This document shows positions 34,327-43,470 of a stretch of 64,000 bases of DNA, piece after piece. The notes under the pieces are model-generated. The model saw nothing but the letters and a program-made list of their open reading frames with translations. It was not told the DNA's origin and did not search any database. Every line of letters starts with the position of its first letter. Position 1 is the stretch's first letter. Origin of the DNA: Paenibacillus vietnamensis (GTDB taxonomy: Bacteria; Bacillota; Bacilli; Paenibacillales; Paenibacillaceae); contig NZ_JAHMHW010000010.1 of NCBI RefSeq assembly GCF_020169515.1, forward strand, positions 121,160 through 185,159. Direction: 5' to 3'. Made by a program: the position numbers and the translations under genes.

Positions 34327-37300
34327 CTATCTGGAATACGGAGCCCGTACGAGGCTGTTCTCCGTTAATCCCAACTGTACGAACAGTTCATCACGCAGCA
34401 GCTCGACGACGCTGTTGGCCTCTGCGGTTGTAAAATGCGGGTTGTTTCCGGCTGCGTCGCGCACGACGTTGAACAGCTCGCCGGCCGTGACCGTCGTTTG
34501 GCCGGTCGCTCCCCAGCGCGCCCGGAATACGCTTTTCCAGTAATCGTCAAACCCTCTGTGCGCCGCGACGTCCAGGATTCGCGTAAGCGCGGCGCGGGGA
34601 TCGTAGTTAGGCAGGTCCCGAAGAGCGGATTGAGGCCCGGTATGTGCGGACTGCCCCGTCAGCCCCCGCTCGGCGCGCGCGGCAGGGGATTGCGCATGGC
34701 TTGTCAGGTCATCCAGATGCGCACCCGCCGGCGAAAGCCCGCCCTGATCGATGCTGCTCATCGCTTCGTCAAAGTATTCGTCCGGAATCGTCGATTGATT
34801 AGGGCTTTCGGACACCGAGCTCGAGCTTGAACTCGAACTGGAGCTAGAGCTGGAACTGGAGCTGGAAGAAGAGCTGCTGCTGGAAGAGTCGCCGCCGCTG
34901 GAGGACATCATCATCGACACTGCGCCCGCGCCATGCGAAGCAAGCTGCGCGCCCCTAGCATGATTTACTATCTGGGTGGTATCCGCTACGACCGCGACGG
35001 TTCTCTGCGTCCGGCCCCCAGCCGTCGCCAGCACCATGCCGGTACGCGGTCCGCCGCTAATCGGGCCAGTCGGGCTGACAAAACCCAGTGCCGTACTCGT
35101 TCCGGTTCCGAGCGCTTCGGCCGTCGGACGCTCCACCCCGGCTACAACGGCGACCTCCGTGACGGTCGATTCAATTGCGCCCCTCTCCTGCCGGCCCGTC
35201 ACCATCTGCCGCCATCCGGTCAGGAAGTCGTCCGTGCCGTTGACGACGGCAATGGTCCCTACGACCTTGGTTACCATTGTCGGCTCCGGCGCCAGCAGAG
35301 CGGCTCCGCCGACAAGGAGCTGCGCTCCTCCGCCCAGCATTCGCATGGCGCCCCAGAAGCGGTTGGCCCCTTCGTTCTCGTCCCTGCCGTCCGGATCCTC
35401 GAACCGGACCGGATTGTTGCTGACGTAAGCATAGCGGTTTGCCTTTTCGACGACGTCGCAGCTTGTCCACCGTGCCAGCCAAGGCGCATAATAGCGTGCC
35501 CCGTGGAAGTACAATCCGCTCTCTTCGTCGCGCTCCTTGCCCGTGTACCGGTACCGCTTCGGCGTTTCCGTCCTGCTGTGCACCGCCTGATACGAGGTGC
35601 TGCCGAAGGGTGTGTACTCCTCGTAAGAGATGATCTGCGCCAGCTCGTCCAGCTCCAGGCTGGCCGAACCCAGATGGTTGCCCAGCTGGTAGCGGATCAT
35701 CCGGGCCGGTGCGGGATCGCTGCCCGCCTTGTCGACCGTGCGCGTCTCGATAAGGGCGATGCGCTGCCGATCGTCCGTGACATGCAGCGTCTCGCGCTCC
35801 AGCACAACCTCCCCGGAGCTGTCGCGCCGCCGGAAAATTTCGATGCCGCCCAAATAGATGCGCTCCTCGATAAGGCCCCCCGGCTTCTCCCATACCTTGC
35901 GCATGCGCCTGCCGGAAGAATCATAGACGTAATAGGCTGTCCCTCCGCCGCCGAGGTCGGTCCGGCTCAGCTGATCCCGGTAATTCCAATGCATGTTGGG
36001 ATCCGGAGATGCGCCGCCCAGGTGAGGCATACGGGTCATATTGCCGTGCGCATCGTACATGAACCGCATCACGGGCGAATCGTCGCCCCCTGACGTCGCG
36101 CTGCTCAACCGGTTGCCGGTCTTGAGCGGCACGCCTCCCGCTCCGTCCTCGATCAGGCTCGCCTCACCGTACTCGAAACGCCGCGTCCAGCCTGCATGGG
36201 CCGGGTCATTGCCGCGATGCCGCATTTCCAGCATATTTCCTGCGGCGTCGTAGCTGTAACTTTCCGTGTAAGTGCCCATCGCCAGACCGTCGTTATCCGA
36301 CCAGCGGATGCCGACCCGGGAAGCATCGTCCTGCGAGTGTACGACCGGCGAGCCGCCTGCTTGTCCCAAGTGCTCGCGCCCCGTCGCTTCAATCAGCCGG
36401 TATATTGCATCATAGGTGTAATCCGTACCAGGCTCGACCCGTTTGTTGCGGAAAAACACCGCCTGCTGCGCTTCATCCCGTATACGGGTGATGTTCCCCG
36501 CCGGATCGTAAGCGTACTGCAGGTTTTGCAAGCGGCAGCCGGGCCATCCGTCCCGCGGCGGCTGCGGGCAATCGTCCGGGAAGCTCGCGGCATCGCGCAA
36601 GGTCAGCAGCCGGTCGAGACGGAACGTAAGCGGGTCGTAGCTGTACAGCGTGCTGGCGCCGTTGCCGTAATCGATGCGCTGCCGCTGCCCCTTTGCATCG
36701 TAATCGATATTCACGACGTACGGCTGCCAGACCGGCTCCCCTCCGGCTGACTTCTCGCTGTGCAGGTTCACCTCGATCCGCTGCAGAAGGCCGGCTTCGC
36801 TGTACCCCGTCCGAATGACGCTCGGCTGCATCGCTGCTGAATGAGGCGCGGTCATGAGGACAGGACGATTGAGCGCATCGTATTCCGTGCGGCTTATGAA
36901 CGTCTCCGTTTCGGCGAGCTTCAGGACAGCTGCTTCCAGAGCCGCAAGATCGAGCTTATCCGTCAAAGCTGCCGGCAGCGCTTCGTCAACGGACCGCCAA
37001 TCGACGGTTTCCTTGTACTCCTTGGCAAGCCTTCGCGAAGCGTGCAGAGGATTGCCCTTGAAATCGCAGCGCTCCTTCGATGCGGCCCCGGCCTGATCCA
37101 GATGCAGATACAGTTTGCCAAGCAGGCAGCGCTCCTCTGCTTCCGGATGCTGCTCGCCGTAAACGAGCCTCTCCGCGAGCATTTCCCTGCTTCGGTCGGC
37201 AGCATCCGCGCCGGTAACGAAGGTGCGCAAAGGGCGGCGAAGCGGATCGTATTCGCTGCGGAATTCGTGACCGCGGCTGTCCCAGACGCGAATCGCTTTG

Positions 37301-40300
37301 CCTGCCGCATCGCTGAGAATCCACCGCTCCCCCGCCTCCATGCCGGCTTCATAAATCCGGTTGCCCAGCATGTCATATGCATAACGAGTGACGATACGAC
37401 CCAGCTTGTCACCATTCTGCTCGATGGCATCCCGCAGCGACAGCCGGTTGCCTTCGATGTCCAGCTCGACCCTTGCAGCGAATAAAATAGGCGAGCCGTC
37501 CGGATTGTACCCGTTATGCGAATAAGTGAGAAAAGGGCGTCCCAGCGTATCGAACAGAACCGTCGTCGGCGTATCGGCATGCGCGGCCGCTTTGTCCGCG
37601 GCATCCTTACCGGCGGGTCCTTTCGCTCCGCCCGCCCGCTCCGTATACCAGGACTGCCAAGGCGTGCCGGGCCCGGCCGCCAGATTCTCGAAATAGCGGG
37701 CGACGAAACCCCGGATATCCGGATCGGTTCGCGGGTCTCCGGTCTGTCCGCCGCGGGCCGCGATCGTGTCGTTCACGTCGTAGGTCAGCTGCCGCCACGG
37801 ATCGAACACGATTTTTTCGAAGGTGTGATTAGGGTACAAGGTGGCGGCGGCGCGGTTCATCGGATCGTAGAAAATGACGGGACTGACGCCGGCCTCCACG
37901 TTCGGCTCATATGCGTGACCGCTGCTGAAAAACGGCTCGTATTTGCGCACCGGCATCCCTTTGTTGTTAAAAATCGTCCATCCGCTTGCCAGCCAGCGCG
38001 GAGGCCCAACACTCCCGCCGGCGATCTCGGGCTCGGCCTGCAGCTTCTGCTGAATCTCCCGCCCAAAGCCGTCCGAATACGAGAAGCTGTGCTGCACGGC
38101 GGTTTTCCCGCCGGGAGCGGGATCGGCCGCATGCGTCTCCCGGACCAGCGTATAGACGGCCGCCGGCTGAGGCTCCGGATCTTCCCTCGTTCGCATATAG
38201 GCGAACAAATCATAGACCATCCGCTTCGAGGCGCTTCCGAGCAGCGAATGCGGATCGGCCAGCGGATCGCTGAGGCGGCTGACGATGTCCGTATCGCTGA
38301 GGTCGGCCGCAAATCCGGCTAATGAATCCCCTTTGCTCTCCTCCGGCTTCCCCATCGCCGCCGCGCCCGTCACCATGCCGAGAGCATCGAAAGCGACCGC
38401 TGTCCGGTTGCGGTTCGGGTCCATCATCAGTGCAGGCTGAAGCACACGGTAATCGTTGCCCGGCGCGGCGGCGTTACGCTCGCCGCCAGGCAGCCGTTCA
38501 CCGACGGTAAAGCGGTTGCCGAAAGGATCGCAGCTTTCCTGCACAAGCAGGTCATAGGCGTCGTAGGTAACGATGCTCTCCGTGCCGGCCGTGCGCGTAT
38601 GGAAAGGATCGCGGTACCGGCACGGCAAGTAAAAGTGATTCCGTGCATAAGCCAGCTCCTGCTCGAATGTATCGCTTCCCGAAGGCGACAGGAACACGCG
38701 CCCCGCGGGAATCCACCAGTATTCGTCGGGATCGCCTTCAGGGAATAGTCCGTCATCCTGCAGCTGCCGGCTGGAAACGTAGCCGCCCCGATCGGCGCCC
38801 GGTCCCTCGAGCACATCGGAGCGGTCAGGCAGCAGCTGCAACCCGCCGCGCCGGTACGCCGAATCCAGAAGTCCCGGAGTAAACGCGAGCTTGTAGCTTT
38901 CGCCGGGCAAAGACAGCGTTTCCATTTTGCCGAGCTCCAGTATTTCCGACAAATCGTCCTTGCGGTAAAGCGTACGTACACATTCGACCAATCTGCGCTG
39001 CATGCCGCCCGCCGGCGACTCCTCGTAATCCAGAAGCCCGCTGTCATCCCGATGGACAAGCTTATCGCCTGCGAGCCGTACAAAGTCCGAACTCCGGTAC
39101 CTTCCAGCGCCGCCTGTCGGGAGGTAGCCGGTGAGCTCGTACGTGCGAGTCTCGCACGTCTGCGGCAGGCGGTAATCATCCGGGTACTTCACCGGATCAA
39201 CAATCGGCCCGGTTACGCGGCTCTCGGAATACGTGACTAGCGTCTGCGTCTGCTTCCTGCGATCGGGCTCCGCCAAATTCATGTCGGGCCGGCGGCGGCC
39301 GTAGCCGACCGCGGCTTCCTTCAGCACATGGCCGAATTCATTCACTTCCAGCGTCAGCGCATGCTTGACCCGCGGATCGGCGGGGTTCCGCTCATAGCCG
39401 TACGTAATCGCCTCGTTCGGGTGAGTGAAGAACACCGCATTACGGTTGCCGCCGCGCGGCTGCAGGCATCGGATCGTTACATTTTGTTCGATGACGGAAT
39501 ACGGATGCTCCTCCTTCTCCGAGCCGTCGAGCGAATAAATTTCTTGCCGCAGCATCGTTCCCTTCAGCGAACGGCAGGCTTCCCGTTCTTCCTCCGCCGT
39601 CAGCCCGGAAGGCAATTCCGTGTCGGGAAGCAGCATCGCGTGGTACTGCTCGTCGGACGCTCCCGGCTCCCGGTAATATTCGCCCGGATGCGGCGAGCCT
39701 AACCTCCCGGCATAAAAATCCGAAATATGCTCCCGGTCCGCATAAACCCCGGTGTGATACCAGGTTTTCGTATGGACCGGCGGAACGTCCGACGACTCAT
39801 CGAGGTTCGAAGCGGCCGGAAGCCCGCCATCCGTACCGAGAGCGGCCATGACCTCCGTATCCCATTGCTCCACCATGCCGAAGCCGCGAAACTCGCGCTC
39901 GGCGCCGTCGTAATAGCCGTGATGATAGGCGTAGCGGGTAACGAAACGGTTGCGGCTAATGTGATCGAAGGTCTCTACCCGTTCGACGACATGCACCGGA
40001 AAAGGAAGCTTCGTGATCCAAGGTTTGCCCGCGTATTTGTCTTTCAAATAGAAATAGGTCGACGGAGCGTAGTGAATCCGGGTCTCCGCTCCAAGGTTAT
40101 TGCGGGTACTCACTAGCAAATGAGGCTTCCCTTCGGATAGGAGATTGAGATATTTCATCGGCTTGACGGAAGCTCCCGGCAGCGGCGACGACCAGACGAG
40201 GCAGGCGGTGCCGCTGCCAAGCAGGTCGACGGCCGCAACGGAAGCGATGTTATCTATAGGCGGAAAAACAGGCAGCTCGTACGCCCCGCTCCAGCAATTG

Positions 40301-42309
40301 CCGGACTGATTGAACCAGAAGCGGGCGCCTTCACGGCCCAGGTAGATGATGTCCGTTACCCCCGAGCCGTCGATGTCGGCGAGGCGTATTCGGCTTGGAG
40401 CGAATTGTTCGGGATGATCGAAGTACGGTGCGTCGTCCATCGTAATTTTGGCCCCGAAGCGGCCGTAGCCCAGGTTCGGCCAATAGCAGACTTCGCCGTT
40501 GCGGATGCGTACGATATCCGTCAGTCCGTCGCCGGACAGATCGGCCAGGAAAATGGTTTGCGTCTCGTCGGCAAACGCGATGCGCGGGCCGCGCTCCTCG
40601 TCGGTCGGCACGCTGATGCGCTCCCCCGCTCCGAAGCCTTCCTCGGCAAGCGACGGATACCAGACAAAGGCCTGGTCCTCGGAAATCAGGAGATCGGCTT
40701 GTCCGTCGCCGGTAAGATCGATGAATCTCAGGTTCGGATCGTTCCAGTTCAAATTCGGGCTGCTGGAGAAGGCGCGGAACGTTTCCCACTGACCGCCGCT
40801 CCGCTCATAAAAACCTCTCATCGGCGGCTGAAGCGTCACCACATCCGTCTGCCCGTCGCCGGCAAGGTCGTTAAATTGCCAGCGGTCTTGACCGGACGAG
40901 GCGGCGGACGGGATGCGCGCAACTGCGGAGGACGGCGCCAGCCGTGCCGAAGGCGTGCCCGACTCATGAGTAAGCGCCGATTCGTTGCGCTTGTAGAACC
41001 AGCCTCCGCCCTGCTCCGACAATATCCCCGGAAGCCCTTCCCCGTCCAGATCGACCCATTGATGACGGGCTCCATCCACGCCGATTGGCAAATTCTCTAT
41101 GCTTGACGGATCGATATCGCGGATCTCCTGTCCGATGACAGCCTCGCTGTATTCAAACTCGACGGGAGGCAAAGTTTTACGGCTGTAGCCGCCGGAACCG
41201 GAGCGTTTAAAGCCGCATTGCACAGCTTCTGTCAGGAACGTGCCGGCAGGCGTTTCTTTGTAAGAAAATTCGGTGGACCGCACCAGGCAGTTGACGCCAA
41301 CGCCGGGTTCATCCGGGAAATGGTGAAACATCAGAACACGCCTGCATAGGCGGTAGGTGCGGACTTCGAAGCCGCTGCGGAAGCTGGAGTAAGGATCGCT
41401 CCGGCACAGCCACTCACCGGCATCGCCGGGGGAAGGACCGACAGCGTCGTGTTCGCCGTAATCGAAAACAACCTCGAACATCCAGCCGGCGCTTTCGAGC
41501 TGCTCGTTCTCCAGGAAGCGCGGCCGGCGGCCGGCGCCATCCAGCAGCGGAATCCGGTTGCCGTAACGGATTTGCTTGAGGTAGCGGTTCATGCTTCGGG
41601 AATGTTCGTCGCGCCCCCGCTCATGCGCGCAGGTCAGATCGACGCCTGCCTGATCCTCCGCTTTGTATGTATAAATGATGGCATTTCCTTTATCGTCGCG
41701 GGTTTCGCTGATGAGCCAGCTGAATATGCGTTCTTTGTCTGCAATGCGTGAATTGGGGTCTTTTCCATAGAGGCTGATGATGTTGTCCGGAGAAATGATA
41801 CGCCAGTGAACGTCGCCGTCCGGCTGACGGGTCCATCGTTCGATTCGTGCAAACGTCCCTTCGATGCGCGGCCGGTAGCGGTGAATGCAGTAGCCCGGAG
41901 CGGTGACGGTGTCTTCCAAACGGCCCCCATTCGGCATAAGCTCCGGGACAAGATCTTCCGCCCCCGATAAAAGGAAGTCGTCGGATTCATCCGAGTCGAA
42001 ATACCGCGGTAATCCGCTGTCCGTCTTGCGGGTAATGGCCGGCAGAGACAGGCTCCATCCGAAGCCGAAAGGGCTCTGGCCCGCGCCGGAATCGTAAGTC
42101 AGTCCAAGTGCAGGCCCGAAGCCTGCGCGCCCGGGACTCGCAGCGACCGGTATGCTCATGGAGCCGGTGCCCGTTACCGGGCTTGCGGCGAATTTCTCCC
42201 CCATGCCGCGGATCGCCCCGCCCCCCTTGGGCAGCGAAAGGCCGGGAAGCGTTTGCAGCTGCGGCTGTGCACTGCTGCTTGAACTTGAGGCCATGTCCGG
42301 TGATGTCAT
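34327..42309 (-). CDS. Tc toxin TcB-TcC fusion (SpvB + RHS cocoon + toxin tail)
   Basis: A roughly 2660-residue protein joining the usually separate TcB and TcC. Order: SpvB domain (about 30-350, GGGAIRGMGEKFAASP, GYGWSLSLP-like FGFGWSLSLPAI); FG-GAP/VCBS repeats (GDGQTDVV, TGDGQADLLI, SGDGLTDIVRI, DGSGVTDIIYL); TcdB middle domains; RHS/YD repeats that build the cocoon; and the RHS core end RYTGKERDEESGLYFHGARY with NRYAYVSNNPVRFEDPDGR. After that comes a variable C-terminal tail of about 350 residues. The tail should be cut off inside the cocoon and injected. The ATG at 42309 has AGGGGG about nine bases upstream; the alternative ATG at 42318 touches that site. It is the first gene of the three-gene Tc operon, with 117 bp before the TcA gene. 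Confidence 0.92.
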   Translation of the reverse strand: MTSPDMASSSSSSAQPQLQTLPGLSLPKGGGAIRGMGEKFAASPVTGTGSMSIPVAASPGRAGFGPALGLTYDSGAGQSPFGFGWSLSLPAITRKTDSGLPRYFDSDESDDFLLSGAEDLVPELMPNGGRLEDTVTAPGYCIHRYRPRIEGTFARIERWTRQPDGDVHWRIISPDNIISLYGKDPNSRIADKERIFSWLISETRDDKGNAIIYTYKAEDQAGVDLTCAHERGRDEHSRSMNRYLKQIRYGNRIPLLDGAGRRPRFLENEQLESAGWMFEVVFDYGEHDAVGPSPGDAGEWLCRSDPYSSFRSGFEVRTYRLCRRVLMFHHFPDEPGVGVNCLVRSTEFSYKETPAGTFLTEAVQCGFKRSGSGGYSRKTLPPVEFEYSEAVIGQEIRDIDPSSIENLPIGVDGARHQWVDLDGEGLPGILSEQGGGWFYKRNESALTHESGTPSARLAPSSAVARIPSAASSGQDRWQFNDLAGDGQTDVVTLQPPMRGFYERSGGQWETFRAFSSSPNLNWNDPNLRFIDLTGDGQADLLISEDQAFVWYPSLAEEGFGAGERISVPTDEERGPRIAFADETQTIFLADLSGDGLTDIVRIRNGEVCYWPNLGYGRFGAKITMDDAPYFDHPEQFAPSRIRLADIDGSGVTDIIYLGREGARFWFNQSGNCWSGAYELPVFPPIDNIASVAAVDLLGSGTACLVWSSPLPGASVKPMKYLNLLSEGKPHLLVSTRNNLGAETRIHYAPSTYFYLKDKYAGKPWITKLPFPVHVVERVETFDHISRNRFVTRYAYHHGYYDGAEREFRGFGMVEQWDTEVMAALGTDGGLPAASNLDESSDVPPVHTKTWYHTGVYADREHISDFYAGRLGSPHPGEYYREPGASDEQYHAMLLPDTELPSGLTAEEEREACRSLKGTMLRQEIYSLDGSEKEEHPYSVIEQNVTIRCLQPRGGNRNAVFFTHPNEAITYGYERNPADPRVKHALTLEVNEFGHVLKEAAVGYGRRRPDMNLAEPDRRKQTQTLVTYSESRVTGPIVDPVKYPDDYRLPQTCETRTYELTGYLPTGGAGRYRSSDFVRLAGDKLVHRDDSGLLDYEESPAGGMQRRLVECVRTLYRKDDLSEILELGKMETLSLPGESYKLAFTPGLLDSAYRRGGLQLLPDRSDVLEGPGADRGGYVSSRQLQDDGLFPEGDPDEYWWIPAGRVFLSPSGSDTFEQELAYARNHFYLPCRYRDPFHTRTAGTESIVTYDAYDLLVQESCDPFGNRFTVGERLPGGERNAAAPGNDYRVLQPALMMDPNRNRTAVAFDALGMVTGAAAMGKPEESKGDSLAGFAADLSDTDIVSRLSDPLADPHSLLGSASKRMVYDLFAYMRTREDPEPQPAAVYTLVRETHAADPAPGGKTAVQHSFSYSDGFGREIQQKLQAEPEIAGGSVGPPRWLASGWTIFNNKGMPVRKYEPFFSSGHAYEPNVEAGVSPVIFYDPMNRAAATLYPNHTFEKIVFDPWRQLTYDVNDTIAARGGQTGDPRTDPDIRGFVARYFENLAAGPGTPWQSWYTERAGGAKGPAGKDAADKAAAHADTPTTVLFDTLGRPFLTYSHNGYNPDGSPILFAARVELDIEGNRLSLRDAIEQNGDKLGRIVTRYAYDMLGNRIYEAGMEAGERWILSDAAGKAIRVWDSRGHEFRSEYDPLRRPLRTFVTGADAADRSREMLAERLVYGEQHPEAEERCLLGKLYLHLDQAGAASKERCDFKGNPLHASRRLAKEYKETVDWRSVDEALPAALTDKLDLAALEAAVLKLAETETFISRTEYDALNRPVLMTAPHSAAMQPSVIRTGYSEAGLLQRIEVNLHSEKSAGGEPVWQPYVVNIDYDAKGQRQRIDYGNGASTLYSYDPLTFRLDRLLTLRDAASFPDDCPQPPRDGWPGCRLQNLQYAYDPAGNITRIRDEAQQAVFFRNKRVEPGTDYTYDAIYRLIEATGREHLGQAGGSPVVHSQDDASRVGIRWSDNDGLAMGTYTESYSYDAAGNMLEMRHRGNDPAHAGWTRRFEYGEASLIEDGAGGVPLKTGNRLSSATSGGDDSPVMRFMYDAHGNMTRMPHLGGASPDPNMHWNYRDQLSRTDLGGGGTAYYVYDSSGRRMRKVWEKPGGLIEERIYLGGIEIFRRRDSSGEVVLERETLHVTDDRQRIALIETRTVDKAGSDPAPARMIRYQLGNHLGSASLELDELAQIISYEEYTPFGSTSYQAVHSRTETPKRYRYTGKERDEESGLYFHGARYYAPWLARWTSCDVVEKANRYAYVSNNPVRFEDPDGRDENEGANRFWGAMRMLGGGAQLLVGGAALLAPEPTMVTKVVGTIAVVNGTDDFLTGWRQMVTGRQERGAIESTVTEVAVVAGVERPTAEALGTGTSTALGFVSPTGPISGGPRTGMVLATAGGRTQRTVAVVADTTQIVNHARGAQLASHGAGAVSMMMSSSGGDSSSSSSSSSSSSSSSSSSSSSSSSVSESPNQSTIPDEYFDEAMSSIDQGGLSPAGAHLDDLTSHAQSPAARAERGLTGQSAHTGPQSALRDLPNYDPRAALTRILDVAAHRGFDDYWKSVFRARWGATGQTTVTAGELFNVVRDAAGNNPHFTTAEANSVVELLRDELFVQLGLTENSLVRAPYSR
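34330..35385 (-). other. Hypervariable toxin tail of the TcC part
   Basis: The segment after DPDGR. It begins with a Gly/Ala-rich hydrophobic stretch (GGGAQLLVGGAALLAP, then GTDDFLTGWRQMVTG), followed by a 24-residue poly-serine tract and a final domain of about 150 residues (DEYFDEAMSSID, YDPRAALTRIL, FDDYWKSVFRARWG). I recognise no known effector (no ART, Rho-glycosylase or deaminase motif seen). In Tc systems this tail is the cargo. Confidence 0.7.
34816..34887 (-). repeat. Poly-serine microsatellite
   Basis: Twenty-four consecutive serine codons of mixed type (AGC, TCT, TCC, TCG, AGT) between the hydrophobic part and the end domain of the TcC tail. The mixed codons suggest protein-level selection rather than pure slippage. 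Confidence 0.9.
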
Positions 42310-42569
42310 TCCATTCATCCCCCTGATAATGGTCTGGCGTTATCGGCATAAAAGTCCTATAACCCCAATACCTATTATCTGGGCAGATGGATAAAATAAC
42401 CAATATGTCTGAATGACTATTTTTCAGAATTTTCCCCCAATTTCGCTGCTCAAGCTCCGCGCTTTTACGCAATGATCTGACATTTACAGGCACGTTTCCG
42501 CATGAAGAAACGACCGGAGCTCGCCATCCTGCAAATTAGCGGGGCGTAAGTCCTGTTTTGAAAAAATTT

Positions 42570-42848
42570 TCATCCGCTGCCAAGGTCGTTAATCCGGTTG
42601 AACGGCGAAACGAACTTATTGTTGTTGCCCGTATTGAAAGCACCGGCACCTCCGCGCTGATTAGTCGTTGTTGTGCTGGAATTGTTAGAGCTGTTGTTGT
42701 TTTCGGTCGTCGTGTTCTGGCTGCTGACCGGGTCAATGACTACAAAATCTCCAGTGTTAAAGGAGGCCGAGCCGTTCATCGTCGTAATATTGATGTTTTT
42801 GATTTTAATGTTGGAATTTTCACTCCGGAACCGGCGTACGTGCGGCAT
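42570..42848 (-). CDS. GerPA-like spore germination/coat protein
   Basis: A 92-residue protein whose conserved parts are INITTMNGSASFNTGDFVVI and a later GAGAFNTG, as in the GerP family (GerPA/GerPF), with an Asn/Ser/Thr-rich middle. GerP proteins sit in the spore coat and help germinants pass. The ATG directly follows a 13-codon reading frame's stop (TAGATG) and has GAAGGGAG upstream. A CATATTCTA at 42938-42930 on this strand matches the sigma-K -10 pattern but lacks a clear -35. The gene lies alone between the Tc operon and membrane protein genes. Confidence 0.75.
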   Translation of the reverse strand: MPHVRRFRSENSNIKIKNINITTMNGSASFNTGDFVVIDPVSSQNTTTENNNSSNNSSTTTTNQRGGAGAFNTGNNNKFVSPFNRINDLGSG

Positions 42849-42890
42849 CTATCTCCCTTCCTTCTCTCTTAATCTTTGAAGCTCTCTCAT
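42849..42890 (-). CDS. Possible 13-residue leader peptide
   Basis: ATG preceded by GGAGAGTGATCC opens MRELQRLREKEGR and stops with TAG immediately before the GerPA-like start codon. It could couple translation or be chance; the good ribosome binding site is the only support. Confidence 0.35.
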   Translation of the reverse strand: MRELQRLREKEGR

Positions 42891-42980
42891 TGGATCACTC
42901 TCCAAATAAATAATAGTTTGATATATTCATAGAATATGTTCGCCGCCGCAAAAGAATATCGTTTTATGTAAAATGGGTTT

Positions 42981-43466
42981 TTATTCGGAGTCATACGCCG
43001 CCGTCCCTACGGAGAGCGCTTCGTGCGCCCATAAAATCTGGCTAACCTTCTCGGTGCGCTCCGCTTCACATTGAATCAGCACCGTCACTTGATCCGCCTT
43101 CTTGCTCTTTTTCTTCGTATTTTTATTTCCGGATTGGGCTCTGTTTTTCTTTCTCACCCACATGGTGATGCCGAATGCCACCAAGAAACCTCCGGCGGCA
43201 AAAATGATCCCCCATAACAAAGGCCCCAAGGATAAGGAAAACCCGATGCTGACCCCAATGACGCTGCATGCTGTGCCGGAAGCGATGCCGGTCTCGAATG
43301 CCCTCTCGGCATCGGTCGCCGTCCGGGGAGTCAAAGCAGACTTCGTTTCCTGGTTCATACCCATCGGCACGACCATGATCCGGCTTTTATCGATACCGTT
43401 ATGCTCCAGAAGAGAAAGCGCCAGCTCAAGCTCCGTGCAATATTCGAATGTGCTTACGATCAGCAT
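42981..43466 (-). CDS. Small two-helix membrane protein
   Basis: A 161-residue protein of unknown function. The N-terminal 45 residues look like a small soluble ACT-like unit (MLIVSTFEYCTELELALSLL), followed by a hydrophobic stretch of about 40 residues (GVSIGFSLSLGPLLWG to FGITMWVR) that can form two membrane helices, then a Lys-rich cytoplasmic tail. I take the ATG at 43466, with GAGGTGA upstream, rather than an extension to 43595. Four bases separate it from the upstream membrane gene, so they form an operon. Confidence 0.7.
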   Translation of the reverse strand: MLIVSTFEYCTELELALSLLEHNGIDKSRIMVVPMGMNQETKSALTPRTATDAERAFETGIASGTACSVIGVSIGFSLSLGPLLWGIIFAAGGFLVAFGITMWVRKKNRAQSGNKNTKKKSKKADQVTVLIQCEAERTEKVSQILWAHEALSVGTAAYDSE

Positions 43467-43470
43467 AACG

